This document shows, in pieces, positions 36,124 to 45,243 of a stretch of 64,000 nucleotides of DNA. Source of the stretch: Halostella pelagica (GTDB lineage: Archaea > Halobacteriota > Halobacteria > Halobacteriales > Natronoarchaeaceae); contig CP040678.1 in the NCBI GenBank assembly GCA_005954745.1, forward strand, positions 3,100,001 through 3,164,000. Reading direction: 5' to 3'. A program made the translations under genes and the position numbers. The notes under the pieces were generated by a model. It was not told where the DNA came from. It saw nothing but the letters and a program-made list of their open reading frames with translations, and did not search any database. Positions within the stretch are counted from its first letter, which is position 1. Each line of letters begins with the position of its first letter.

Positions 36124-37213
36124 CCTGCGCGTCGACGCCGTCTCGAAACGGTACGGCGAGACGACGGCGCTCGCGGACGTGAGTCTGACCATCGCAGACG
36201 GCGAGTTCTTCACCCTCGTCGGTCCCTCCGGTTGCGGGAAGACGACGACGCTCCGGGCCGTCGCCGGATTCGAAAGCCCGACGACCGGCGAAATACGCTT
36301 CGGCGACCGCGAGATGACCGGCGTCCCGCCCGAGGACCGGGACGTGGGCATCGTCTTCCAGTCCTACGCGCTCTTTCCGCACATGAGCGTCGCCGAGAAC
36401 GTCGCCTACGGCCTGCGGTTCCGCGACCCGCCCGACGGCCAGTCGGTCGACGAGCGCGTCGCCGACCTCCTCGACCTCGTCGACCTCAGTGGGACGGGCG
36501 AGCGCGACCCCAGCGAACTGTCGGGCGGCCAGCAACAGCGGGTCGCACTCGCTCGCGCGCTCGCACCCAACCCGCAACTTCTCCTGCTCGACGAGCCGAT
36601 GAGCGCGCTGGATGCCCGCCTCCGCGAGCGACTCCGCCAGCAGGTCAAGCAGATCCAGTCGGACCTCGGGATCACGACGCTGTACGTCACCCACGACCAG
36701 GAGGAGGCGCTCGCGGTGTCCGACCGCGTCGCCGTCATGCGCGACGGCCGCGTCGAACAGGTCGGCACGCCACAGGACGTGTACCGCCGCCCCGAGACCC
36801 GCTTCGTCGCTGAGTTCGTCGGCGAGAACAACGTGTTCGAGGGCCGGGTCGCTGGTCACGCCGGTGAGACGACGACGGTAACGGTAGACGGCGAGGACCT
36901 GCTGATCTCCCGCGTCGACGCTACCGAGGGGGAGTCCGTCGCGTTCTGCGTCCGCCCCGAAGCGCTGTCGGTGGTCGACGGAGCGGCCGACGGCAGCGGC
37001 GGTGACACCGCGGACGGGGGGACTCTCGACGCCCCCGCGAACCGCCTTCCCGCCGATGTGGAGTACGCCGAGTTTCTAGGCGAGGCAGTTCGTGTCCATG
37101 CGACGTGGAACGGGCGAGATCTCGTCGTGCGCCTCCCGAACGAACCGGACGATGCTGCGCTGACGGTTGGGTTCGACCCCCGGTCGGCACACGTCGTCGA
37201 AGGCGACCGGTAG
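36116..37213 (+). CDS. ABC transporter ATP-binding protein, ThiQ/PotA-like
   Basis: A 365-residue ATPase with Walker A GPSGCGKTT, Q-loop FQSYALFPHM, signature LSGGQQQRVALARAL, Walker B LLLLDEPMSALD and H-loop VTHDQEEAL. A C-terminal TOBE-like domain (about residues 240-365) is present, as in the larger importer ATPases of the iron/spermidine group. The GTG start at 36116 lies inside the permease gene. It powers the importer formed with the preceding two genes. Confidence 0.93.
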   Translation: MVDLRVDAVSKRYGETTALADVSLTIADGEFFTLVGPSGCGKTTTLRAVAGFESPTTGEIRFGDREMTGVPPEDRDVGIVFQSYALFPHMSVAENVAYGLRFRDPPDGQSVDERVADLLDLVDLSGTGERDPSELSGGQQQRVALARALAPNPQLLLLDEPMSALDARLRERLRQQVKQIQSDLGITTLYVTHDQEEALAVSDRVAVMRDGRVEQVGTPQDVYRRPETRFVAEFVGENNVFEGRVAGHAGETTTVTVDGEDLLISRVDATEGESVAFCVRPEALSVVDGAADGSGGDTADGGTLDAPANRLPADVEYAEFLGEAVRVHATWNGRDLVVRLPNEPDDAALTVGFDPRSAHVVEGDR

Positions 37214-37245
37214 AACTTTCGTCGGTTGATCGATACGTTTTCGTG

Positions 37246-38616
37246 ATGCATCTCACACGGAGAGGACTTCTCGGCGCGGTCGGCGCGGCCGGGGTCTGTG
37301 GCGTCGCGGGCACGGCAGTCGGACGCCGCAGGGCGAGGCAGGCCGACGAAGAGATGTGGACGACGAGCTACGACGCCGGCCGCGTGGAGTACGCCGACGC
37401 TGCGGCCCGGCGCGGTGACGCCGTTTTGCTCGCCGGCCGATCGATCGGCCAAGAGACGACAGCGTACTGGACGCTGGCGGTCGGTCCCGATGGCGAGAAG
37501 CGACCGGCGACGACGTTCGAGCGAGAGACACAAAGCACCGTCGACGCAGTGGTGCCGACGCCCGAGGCCGCCGTGGTCGCGGGCATCGATCTCGGGCTGG
37601 AGGACGCCGTCACGGCTCCGTGGACGCCGTGGGTGTCGAAGGTCGGTCAGGACGGGGTCGAGTGGACTTACGGAAAGGACGAGGTAGAGGAGGACTACCG
37701 AATCGGCGGCACTGCCCGGACGAACGGCGGCGACTACGTCATCGTCGGCTCCCGGGGCATCTACGACCCCGACCCGTGGATACTCCGCCTCGCCGAGGAC
37801 GGGAGCGTCAGACAGGAACGGTCACTGGACCGAGACCGACCGGCGGAGTTCTGGGACGTCACCGCGGTCGGCGACGGCGAAATCGTGGTCGGCGGGACCG
37901 TCGGCGAGTCTCGGGAGTCGTCTGCGTTGCTCCTCCGGATCGATTCGGATGGCGATACCCGCTGGGATCGGACGTACGACGATGCTGACGGGGTCGGCCT
38001 CACCCGCGTGCGGTCGGTGGCGACCGACGGCGACGGGGTCGCACTCGCGTTAGACGGCCATACGGACGGTGACGCCGGTCCGACAGTCGGGTGGGCTGAC
38101 GGTGAAGGATCGCTCGAACGGGCGACGTACCTGTTCCCGTCGCAGGCATCGGCGGCCGAGTCGGTCGTCCCCACCGACGCCGGCTACCTTGTCGGCGGGA
38201 ACTTCGTCCTCGAAGACAGCGTCGACGACTACTGGCTCGCGACCGTCGACCGCAACGGCAGCGTTCGGTGGCAGGCCCGATACGACGATGGAGGCTACTT
38301 CGGTGACCTCCTCGGCGACGGAGCGTACGCCCTGTTCGCGGGTGGTGACGGAGAGGATGCGACCCTCCATCGGTTCGACTCCGCGACGGTTCCCCGTCGG
38401 AACGAGGCGCGGAGCGCGTCGATGGCGAGCGAGCAAGAAACGACTGAAGCGGCGACCGACCGAGCATCCCCCGATACCGCCGACGGCGGGACGACGCCCG
38501 GGGACGCCAGTACTGAGGAGACAGCGACGAGCGGTACGCCCGGATTCGGCGTCGGCGAAGCCATCGCAGGGAGCGCCGCACTCGCGCTGATCCGTCGGCG
38601 GCGGTGCGACGACTGA
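37246..38616 (+). CDS. Tat-exported beta-propeller-like protein with PGF-CTERM-type tail
   Basis: A 456-residue secreted protein. The Tat signal is TRRGLLGAVGAAGVCGVAG. The mature part has repeated strands such as YVIVGSRGIYDPDPWILRL and LVGGNFVLEDSVDDYWLATV, a delta-60 or propeller-like pattern. A Thr/Glu-rich linker is followed by GTPGFGVGEAIAGSAALAL and RRRR at the C-terminus, which matches the PGF-CTERM sorting signal cut by the archaeosortase ArtA and lipid-anchored. So it is probably surface-bound. It follows the ABC operon by 32 bp and may belong with it, but no shared role is evident. Confidence 0.82.
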   Translation: MHLTRRGLLGAVGAAGVCGVAGTAVGRRRARQADEEMWTTSYDAGRVEYADAAARRGDAVLLAGRSIGQETTAYWTLAVGPDGEKRPATTFERETQSTVDAVVPTPEAAVVAGIDLGLEDAVTAPWTPWVSKVGQDGVEWTYGKDEVEEDYRIGGTARTNGGDYVIVGSRGIYDPDPWILRLAEDGSVRQERSLDRDRPAEFWDVTAVGDGEIVVGGTVGESRESSALLLRIDSDGDTRWDRTYDDADGVGLTRVRSVATDGDGVALALDGHTDGDAGPTVGWADGEGSLERATYLFPSQASAAESVVPTDAGYLVGGNFVLEDSVDDYWLATVDRNGSVRWQARYDDGGYFGDLLGDGAYALFAGGDGEDATLHRFDSATVPRRNEARSASMASEQETTEAATDRASPDTADGGTTPGDASTEETATSGTPGFGVGEAIAGSAALALIRRRRCDD

Positions 38617-38737
38617 CCGCCACAGCGGCCGGCCTCGACTTCGCGGCCGCCGTCTTTCCTGGAACCGACGGAGCCCGACCGTATCACGATCTCCAGATGA
38701 AATCAAGGGGTCTCCGCCGTGGACTGCCGCGGGAGTG

Positions 38738-41188
38738 CTACTCCACGCTCGACCAGAATCGGTCCAGCCCTAACGACAGCATGTCGGGGCTCACGGGCTG
38801 GAACTCGTCGTCGTCGGGCAGGTACTCTCGAACGCTGTCCCACGAATCGCGGGCGTACCGCTCGTCGACGAAGACGCGGACGCCCACTTCCTCCGGGCCG
38901 CGGATCACGCGGCCGATGGCCTGACGGGCCTTCCGTACCGCGGGGATGGTCAGTGCGTACTCGAACCCGCCGCGGGACGCCCCCCGAGAGCCTCCGTCAC
39001 CGGAACCGCCGCCGAACTCGCGGTCGTACGCCGTCCGTACCGCTCGCGTCCGAGGACTGGCGGTGTTGATGATCGGGACGCCACAAACCACCGCGGCGCG
39101 GAGTTTGTCGCCCTGATAGTCGACACCCTCCGTGAGCGTGCCGCGCAAACTGGTGACGAGCACTTTCGACTCGCCCGCGAAGAAGTCGTCTTTGAGGTTC
39201 TCGGTGGCGTCGTCGCCACTGGACTCGTCGATGAGGACGGGTTTGTCGACGCGCTCGCGCAGACTCCCGGCCGCCCACTCCGCCTCCGCGTAGTTGGGCA
39301 TCCCGACGAGTACGTTGCCCGGCGAGCGCGCGACTTCGGCGATAGCGTCCGAGTAGGTCTGGCGCGTCTGGTTGCTCTCATCCGCGGTCCGCTGGTCGGT
39401 TCCTTCCCCGCTCGTTTGCCCCGGCTCACTCGGCGGCGACCCGCGGTTCTGGTACGTGAACTTCGGCGCGTCCACCGCGAAGCTCTCGCGGTTCTCCGCG
39501 GGGAAGTCGAGGCCGTAGGTCCGCTCGACAACCGGGCGGTCCTCCTCGTGTTCGATGTGGCGTAACCCCGTCACCTCGGCGAACACGTCGAGCGGTTCGA
39601 GCGTCGCGCTCATCAACACGCCGCCGCCGAACTCCGCGAGTTGCTCGCCGATGGCGTCGCTGGGGACGCAGTTGTGCATCGAGAGGCTGGCGTTGTACGC
39701 CCGACGCCAGGAGCCGTCGGGCTCCGTCGAGTCCCAGGTCCGCTCGAGTTCGATCTCGCGGAAGTAGTTCGTGTGACCGTTTCGGTACCACTCGCCGAGA
39801 ACGCGGCCCACGGCCGGTGCGGCGCGCTGTTTCTGCTCGTCCTCGGCCTCGTTGAGGATCCGGGCTACGACCGCGCCCACCGTCTCGGCGCGCACCCAGA
39901 TGCCCCCGCCGTACCCCTCGCGCTCGGCCCACTCCGAAATATCGTCTTCCTCGGGCGTTTCGGGGTCTCGTAACGGTATCTCCTCGTCCGGTAGGTCGTT
40001 GAGGTTCGCCTTCCATCCACGGTGTTCCCGTTCGAGATGCGCCGTCACGCGCCGGTCCAGTTCGTCTCTCAGGTCCCTGATGAACTCCCGGGTCGACTGC
40101 AGTTCCGAGAGCGTGACGTCGCTGTCTTCTAGTTCGCCGCGGATGAGGTCGGCGTCCGCTCGCGCGTTGTCGCGCCCGTCGCCCTCGTCGAACTGGATCG
40201 GCTGGATGACGCGGGAGAGTTCCGTCTCGGCGTCGCGCAGCGTCCTGTCGCCCACCGCCTCGCTCACCAGGTCGCGAACGCGCGGCTCCAGCATGTGCGC
40301 CTCGTCGCAGACGACGAACGTCGAATCGTCCAACAGCGCGCCGGTAAAGGATCCGGTCGTCGTCGGGTCGAACGCGTGATAGTAGTTCCCGACGACGACC
40401 TCCGCGTGCCCGAGCATCGCGCCCATCATCGAGTGCGGGCAGGTGCCGTGTTCGACCGCGCGCGCGACCAGGTCCTCGGGCGTCAGGTGGCCGGCGGCGG
40501 TGAAGTCGAAGGGGACGGCCTCCGCCGGGTCGCCGTCCTCCGGAAGGTCCGCGAGGTACTGCGCGTAGAACGGGCAGTACTCGGTGCCCTCGGACTCGGG
40601 CATGCCCTCCGGATACGGCGACGGCGAGTCGGCCGTTTCGAGATACGTCGCGCCGCCCGACCCCGAGTCGGCGAGGCCGACCTGCTGGCTCCGGGCGTCG
40701 GCGGTGAGCGCCTCCGCCGTCGTCGGTCCATCGCCGGTGAGGCCGCGGGTGCGGTCCCGAAGGTCCTCGCAGCGGTCGTACACGTTCTCGTCGTCGATGC
40801 CGCCCGCGCCCTCGCGGTTGTACGGGCAGACGTCGGCTTTCCCCACGAGCGTCAGCCCCGAGACGGAGCGGTGGTCGTCCGGGAGGTTCGAGTTGATAGT
40901 TCGCATGTCGGCTTCGAACTGGCGGAGTTGCTGTTTGACGCTCGTCAGCGCGACCACGCGTTCGAAGTCGCTGTCGGGGTCGCGCACCAGCGAGATCCCT
41001 GCAGTCAGAGCGAGCATCGTCTTGCCCGTTCCGCAGGCACCTTCGAGCGCGACGAAGCCACCGTCTCGCGCCGTTTCGACGGCCGTTTCGATGCCGTCTT
41101 TCTGGTCGTCGTACGGGTGGTCGTGACCGAACACGTCCCGCCAGGTGGCACCCATGGTATCATCCGCTATCACTGCCGCGTCGGGCAT
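38738..41188 (-). CDS. XPD/DinG-type iron-sulfur DNA helicase
   Basis: An 816-residue superfamily 2 helicase. Walker A is GACGTGKT (K56), the DEAH box is VVCDEAHML (D295), and late motifs include VLVTSLRGTLTEGVDYQGD and RKARQAIGRVIRGPEEVG. Four cysteines, C121, C140, C205 and C250, are placed like those that hold the 4Fe-4S cluster of XPD; the loop between the second and third is long. Role: strand separation in nucleotide excision repair or replication restart. The start at 41188 lies near a TATA-like AGGTTTTTCTC; M12 at 41155 is an alternative. Confidence 0.92.
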   Translation of the reverse strand: MPDAAVIADDTMGATWRDVFGHDHPYDDQKDGIETAVETARDGGFVALEGACGTGKTMLALTAGISLVRDPDSDFERVVALTSVKQQLRQFEADMRTINSNLPDDHRSVSGLTLVGKADVCPYNREGAGGIDDENVYDRCEDLRDRTRGLTGDGPTTAEALTADARSQQVGLADSGSGGATYLETADSPSPYPEGMPESEGTEYCPFYAQYLADLPEDGDPAEAVPFDFTAAGHLTPEDLVARAVEHGTCPHSMMGAMLGHAEVVVGNYYHAFDPTTTGSFTGALLDDSTFVVCDEAHMLEPRVRDLVSEAVGDRTLRDAETELSRVIQPIQFDEGDGRDNARADADLIRGELEDSDVTLSELQSTREFIRDLRDELDRRVTAHLEREHRGWKANLNDLPDEEIPLRDPETPEEDDISEWAEREGYGGGIWVRAETVGAVVARILNEAEDEQKQRAAPAVGRVLGEWYRNGHTNYFREIELERTWDSTEPDGSWRRAYNASLSMHNCVPSDAIGEQLAEFGGGVLMSATLEPLDVFAEVTGLRHIEHEEDRPVVERTYGLDFPAENRESFAVDAPKFTYQNRGSPPSEPGQTSGEGTDQRTADESNQTRQTYSDAIAEVARSPGNVLVGMPNYAEAEWAAGSLRERVDKPVLIDESSGDDATENLKDDFFAGESKVLVTSLRGTLTEGVDYQGDKLRAAVVCGVPIINTASPRTRAVRTAYDREFGGGSGDGGSRGASRGGFEYALTIPAVRKARQAIGRVIRGPEEVGVRVFVDERYARDSWDSVREYLPDDDEFQPVSPDMLSLGLDRFWSSVE

Positions 41189-41356
41189 AGGACTGTCGGA
41201 ACACTGGCCGCGGCTTCCGAGAAAAACCTTCGCACGAAGCCGTGGTTCGACGGCCGATCAGCGGACCGAGCGTCGCGACGGGACCCGAAAACGGCCGGTG
41301 GTCCCCACGGCCGGGCGACCGACGCGGTGTGAGTTTCGCCTACCGGGTGCTTTCGT

Positions 41357-41977
41357 CTACGGAGTGCTATCGCTTTCCGGCCCGGTACTGTCGCCGTCCG
41401 ATCCGGACCGGTCGCTGTCCGAACCGGTGCTTTCCGCCTTGTCCTCGGCCTTCTGGGCCGACTCATCGATCTTGTCGGCCGCCTCCTGGCCCCCTTGCTC
41501 GATCTTGTCGGCCGCGCTCTCGCCGGTTTCCTGGATCGTGTCCGCGGCTTTCTCGGCGGCCGATTCGGTCTCGTACGCCATCTCTCCGGACCGCTGGGCG
41601 GTCTCGTCGGACAGCGTCTGGGCCTTGTCGGTCACCTTGCTAAGGGTCTCGCCGGGCGACTCCGACCGTCGACGAAGCGCGTAGGTGACCCCCAGCGCAG
41701 CGCCGACGAGGAGCAACTTGGGGAGCACGCTACTCCCGTCATCTCGGCTGGTTCCGCGAGACGCGGAGACCGACTCCGTCGCCTCCGATTCTTCCATCGC
41801 CTCCCGCAACGACTGTTTCAACAGTCCCCGAACGATACCGTCGGTTTCGGCGGGCGAGCGTCCCGTCCGAGCCTCTTCGAGAGACTCTTTGAACACTTCC
41901 TTCAGTGCCTCGCGAACGATTCCTGTGGCCAGTACTGCTAGCGTCTCCTTCCTGTTCTGTGATAAAGCGCTACTCAT
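41357..41977 (-). CDS. Membrane-anchored protein with LEA-like amphipathic repeat tail
   Basis: A 206-residue protein of no family I recognise. Residues 1-75 are two related helical units (IVREALKEVFKESLEEAR, IVRGLLKQSLREAMEESE). One membrane segment follows (LPKLLLVGAALGVTYAL) and then a run of about 75 residues with repeating AADKIEQ/AAEKAAD-type 11-residue units, as in LEA, apolipoprotein-like or coiled-coil tails, ending in a Ser/Asp/Gly tail. A role in membrane or protein protection under stress is a guess. The ATG at 41977 is chosen over an upstream in-frame start at 42031. Five 22-bp tandem repeats lie directly upstream. Confidence 0.7.
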   Translation of the reverse strand: MSSALSQNRKETLAVLATGIVREALKEVFKESLEEARTGRSPAETDGIVRGLLKQSLREAMEESEATESVSASRGTSRDDGSSVLPKLLLVGAALGVTYALRRRSESPGETLSKVTDKAQTLSDETAQRSGEMAYETESAAEKAADTIQETGESAADKIEQGGQEAADKIDESAQKAEDKAESTGSDSDRSGSDGDSTGPESDSTP

Positions 41978-42026
41978 CGTAATCCCCCGGAAAAGCGATC
42001 CACACGGACCGTGGAATAGGTTCGGG

Positions 42027-42136
42027 GTCACTGATTCGGTAACTGTGAGCTACTGACGCGATAGCTCCAGACCGCTGATGAGATAGCTCCGAACCGGTGA
42101 CTCGTTAGCCCCAAGCCACTGACCCGGTGACCCCGA
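42027..42136 (+). repeat. Five 22-bp degenerate tandem repeats
   Basis: Units start at 42027, 42049, 42071, 42093 and 42115. Conserved positions in each are TGA at 6-8, G at 12, T at 14, A or G at 15 and C at 17; the core is TGA-N3-G-N-T-A-N-C. The period is two helical turns, so equal faces of the DNA are presented. It lies 50 bp upstream of the LEA-like protein gene (minus strand) and is not coding in any credible frame. Confidence 0.75.
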
Positions 42137-42215
42137 TTTGCTCGTTGGGTCGTCCCTGCGCTCTCGCCGTACCGCCGACGACGGAGTGATGAGTGTCCGA
42201 CGGGCACCTACTCGT

Positions 42216-42665
42216 TCACGTCGGGTCTTCGGCGTCACCGTCGCGGGTTGTCCACGTGGACTGGCCCTCTCCGCCGGCGGTTTTGTACACGCCCCGCGCG
42301 TCGGCGACTGCGTCGCCCGCTCCGTTCGTGATGTCGACGGAGACGACGGTCGTAGTGTCGCCGTCTCTGTCGACTTCGGCCTCCGCGCGTAGAGACTCGG
42401 TCGCCGGCGAGAGGTAGTCTATCCGCATGTCTATCGTCGGGTTCGGTTGCTGATGCAGCGAGAACACCGCCGCGCCGCCGACGGTGTCCGCCAGCGAGTA
42501 GGTGACGCCGCCGTGTGCGACGGTCGACCACGGAACCGAGGAGTGATGCTCCGCGAGGTCCAGCGTGGCGACGGCGCGGCCGTCCTCGACCGACTCCAGT
42601 TCGATGCCGAGATGCTCGACGAACGGTAGCCGTTCGAACAGCGACTGTGCGTTCAGGTCGTCCAT
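42216..42665 (-). CDS. PaaI-type hotdog-fold thioesterase
   Basis: A 149-residue hotdog protein resembling PaaI/YigI acyl-CoA thioesterases. The core helix region STVAHGGVTYSLADTVGGAA has the HGG motif and an acidic residue in the following helix, and the outer strands are MRIDYLSPATESLRAEAEV. It probably hydrolyses an aromatic or short acyl-CoA in the cytosol. A TATA-like GTTTATTTTC about 20-27 bp upstream suggests a leaderless transcript. The C-terminal 15 residues are a halophilic Gly/Asp tail. Confidence 0.85.
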   Translation of the reverse strand: MDDLNAQSLFERLPFVEHLGIELESVEDGRAVATLDLAEHHSSVPWSTVAHGGVTYSLADTVGGAAVFSLHQQPNPTIDMRIDYLSPATESLRAEAEVDRDGDTTTVVSVDITNGAGDAVADARGVYKTAGGEGQSTWTTRDGDAEDPT

Positions 42666-42799
42666 ACCGCTTTACGAGTACGGAGGAAAATAAACTATCC
42701 GCACGTAGTTCGTTTCTTCTCGGTGGGGCAGGCTGAAAGACCGCCCCGTGCAATCGACCAGACGCAACCATTACCCGCCGCCCGCCCGAATCCCGACGT

Positions 42800-43348
42800 A
42801 TGACCGACGAGTTCGACGAGACGGCATGGCGGCGGGAACTGGAGATCCAGCGAGAGCAGAAAGACGAGTTCTTCGCCGAACACCGTCAGTCGCCCGTCCC
42901 GCCCGAGCAGCGAGAGGCGTTCGACGGCCTGGACTACTTCGACCCGGAACCGAACTATCGCGCCGAGGCCACCGTCACGGTCCACAACGACCCGGAACCG
43001 GTGACGATGGACACTACCGCCGGCACCGAGGTGCGGTATTTGCGCGAACTGACGCTCACCGTGGAGATACGCGGCGAACAACACGACCTCGCAGCGTACC
43101 GTCAGGAGGGCGACGAGCAGTACTTCGTTCCGTTCCGCGACAAGACGACGGGCCAACAGACGTACGAAGGCGGTCGGTACATGGAGTTCGAGAGCGAGGG
43201 AGAACTAGAAGACGGCGACGAGATAGTGCTCGATTTTAACCTCGCGTACTCCCCCTTCTGCGCGTACAGCGAGACGTTCGCCTGTCCGCTTCCGCCCGAG
43301 GAGAACTGGCTGGACGTTGCGGTAGAGGCCGGCGAGAAAGCGCCCTGA
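42800..43348 (+). CDS. DUF1684 family protein
   Basis: A 182-residue soluble protein. The family pattern is a charged N-terminal helix (WRRELEIQREQKDEFF), then FDGLDYFDPEPNYRAEATV, and the conserved end VLDFNLAYSPFCAYSETFACPLPPEENWL. DUF1684 proteins occur in archaea and bacteria and have no settled function. It is divergent from the thioesterase gene. Confidence 0.85.
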   Translation: MTDEFDETAWRRELEIQREQKDEFFAEHRQSPVPPEQREAFDGLDYFDPEPNYRAEATVTVHNDPEPVTMDTTAGTEVRYLRELTLTVEIRGEQHDLAAYRQEGDEQYFVPFRDKTTGQQTYEGGRYMEFESEGELEDGDEIVLDFNLAYSPFCAYSETFACPLPPEENWLDVAVEAGEKAP

Positions 43349-43390
43349 ACAGCCTGTTGTAGCGGAGGGCTCAGTTGGGAGTTGACCGGG

Positions 43391-44071
43391 TCAGGGCGCG
43401 ACGCCGACGGTCAGCAGGGTGCCGAACTCTCGGTATCGTTCGACCATGTCCTCGCGGGTTTCCCAGTTGTCCGTGGGGAACTCCTCCGCGGGCGGAATGT
43501 CCATCTCGCGGTCCGGAATAGTGTCTTGCTCGGCGACGAAGAGACCGGCGTCGCGGAACGCCTCGCGGTACCGCTCGCGGGACCAGCGAGTCATGTCGAT
43601 ATCGATCTTCTCCTGCCAGTCGTGTGAGTGGACGTTCTCCTCGTAGTAGTTCACCGCGCAGTAGAACGTCCCGCCGGGGCGGAGGATCCGGCGCACCTCG
43701 CTGAGGGTCTCGTCGGGGTCGCTCGCGTAGTAGAACGCCTCCATCGACCAGACGTGGTCGACGGAGTTCTCCGCGAACGGGAGCGCTCCGAAGTCGCCGA
43801 CGACGTAGCCGACCTGCGGGTCATCCGTGTACTCGCTGGCGTTGCGCGCCATCTCCGGCGATCCGTCGAGGCCGTACGCGCGGCCGGCGTCGTTGGTGTC
43901 TCGCAGCGCGCGACCGGCGTAGCCGCTGCCGCAACCGAGGTCGAGGACGACATCGCCCTGTTCGACCGGCATCCGCGAGAGGGCGTGTTTCGCGGTGTGC
44001 CAGTGTCGTTTCTCCATGCCGCGGTCGCGGCCGGTGGCGGCCCACTCGTCGAACTCGGCTCTGACGCTCAT
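43391..44071 (-). CDS. SAM-dependent class I methyltransferase
   Basis: A 226-residue methyltransferase. Motif I is VVLDLGCGSGYAGRAL, the acidic end of strand 2 is GLDGSPEM, motif II lies near VGDFGALPFAENSVDHVW and motif III near ILRPGGTFYCAVNYY. It belongs to the UbiE/COQ5-like group; substrate unknown. Two in-frame ATG codons are close (44077 and 44071); MSVRAEFDEW is the usual haloarchaeal start. A TATA-like ATTTTGTC about 25 bp upstream supports either. Confidence 0.87.
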   Translation of the reverse strand: MSVRAEFDEWAATGRDRGMEKRHWHTAKHALSRMPVEQGDVVLDLGCGSGYAGRALRDTNDAGRAYGLDGSPEMARNASEYTDDPQVGYVVGDFGALPFAENSVDHVWSMEAFYYASDPDETLSEVRRILRPGGTFYCAVNYYEENVHSHDWQEKIDIDMTRWSRERYREAFRDAGLFVAEQDTIPDREMDIPPAEEFPTDNWETREDMVERYREFGTLLTVGVAP

Positions 44072-44160
44072 GGGCATCCGTAGACGGTACGGGGACAAAA
44101 TCGGTTCGGACCCGCGCCGCGACTCGGGAGTGTTATCAACGCCGCTCCGAGAGATAGGGT

Positions 44161-44604
44161 ATGGCCGACCGTCGGAAACGATACCGCATCGCCGACTCCG
44201 CACAGCAGGTCGTCGGTGGGTTCCTGCTCGCGGGGCCGTTCGTCGTCACCGAGGAGGTGTGGGTCCTCGCCGCAAACATGACGTTCTGGCACGCCCTGTT
44301 GACCGTCGGGATCGTCGCCGGTATCGGGTACGGAGCGCTGTACAAGGCTGATTCCGGACGCGATGCGGAACAGGAGGCCGAAGTCGCCGGCATCCCGGTG
44401 CGGTTCCTCTCGCTGATGGTCGTCTCTTACGGGTCAGTGCTACTGCTCGCTCTCGCACTGACCGCCCCGCAGACGTTTCTCCTGCAAGAGGAGATACTCG
44501 CCGATCCGACGACGTCCGCCGTCACGATGACCACGCTGAAGGCCGTCTCAGTCGGCGCGATATTCAGCGTCGTCGGCGCAGCCACGGCCGACAGCGTGTT
44601 CTAA
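44161..44604 (+). CDS. DUF2391 family membrane protein
   Basis: A 147-residue protein with four predicted membrane segments: QVVGGFLLAGPFVVTEEVW, HALLTVGIVAGIGYGALY, FLSLMVVSYGSVLLLALAL and TLKAVSVGAIFSVVGAATA. It resembles the DUF2391 family of integral membrane proteins of unknown function. It is divergent from the methyltransferase gene, with about 90 bp between the starts. Confidence 0.82.
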   Translation: MADRRKRYRIADSAQQVVGGFLLAGPFVVTEEVWVLAANMTFWHALLTVGIVAGIGYGALYKADSGRDAEQEAEVAGIPVRFLSLMVVSYGSVLLLALALTAPQTFLLQEEILADPTTSAVTMTTLKAVSVGAIFSVVGAATADSVF

Positions 44605-44664
44605 GGGCTCCCTGCGACGGCCGGACCCAGCAATCTTAAGTTGATCCCCCTCGCTTCACGGGGT

Positions 44665-45243
44665 ATGGATTACACGCTCGCGATAGATGACAGTCCTGAC
44701 ACGGTACCGGGCGGGACTGGCGTACTGTTGCTCCACCCCAGTACGGGCGAAACAGACCGTATCGACACGGATTTTCTGAAGAAAGACACCGACCGTTTCC
44801 TCGTCATATCCACGCGAACGACGGCGCGGGAGGTCACCCAGAAACTCGACTACTACGACGTCGATGCCGAGAGCGCCGTCATCCTCGACACCCTCTCAGT
44901 AGACCGCGGCTACTCCCGCCGGAGCAGCGAGAACGTCCACTACGTCGGCGCGCCGGACGACTTGGACGGCATCGTCCAGCAAACCGAGGAGTTCCTCGCC
45001 GGTCACGACGGGAAGCTCCGGGTGAGTCTCGACTCGATCACCGAACTCGCCTACTACGCCGGGGAAGAATCGACCATGGACGCCATCCGCGCGATTCTCG
45101 CTCTGCTCGACGACCACGACGCGGTCGGACTGTTCCACCTCGCCACCGAGGTCCATAGCGACGATGTCGTCGACTCGTATCGCGACCTCTTCGACGGCGT
45201 CATCGACCTGAACGAGGACGGGACCGTCACCACTGACTTCTAA
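44665..45243 (+). CDS. HTR-like/DUF7504-type RecA-superfamily protein
   Basis: A 192-residue protein that looks like the haloarchaeal RecA-like (HTR-like) group found near signal-transduction genes. It has the RecA-fold strand order (FLVISTRTTAREVTQKLDYYD, LRVSLDSITELAYYAGEE, AVGLFHLATEVHSDDVVDSY) but no P-loop that I can see: the N-terminal GVLLLHPSTGET has no Lys. The ATG at 44665 is about 30 bp after TCTTAAGT, so it is leaderless. Its 3' end overlaps the convergent neighbour by 4 bp. Function unknown. Confidence 0.72.
   Translation: MDYTLAIDDSPDTVPGGTGVLLLHPSTGETDRIDTDFLKKDTDRFLVISTRTTAREVTQKLDYYDVDAESAVILDTLSVDRGYSRRSSENVHYVGAPDDLDGIVQQTEEFLAGHDGKLRVSLDSITELAYYAGEESTMDAIRAILALLDDHDAVGLFHLATEVHSDDVVDSYRDLFDGVIDLNEDGTVTTDF

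Noticed and set aside
42027-42136. CRISPR-like array
   Set aside because: Units abut with no unique spacers and no cas gene occurs in the window.
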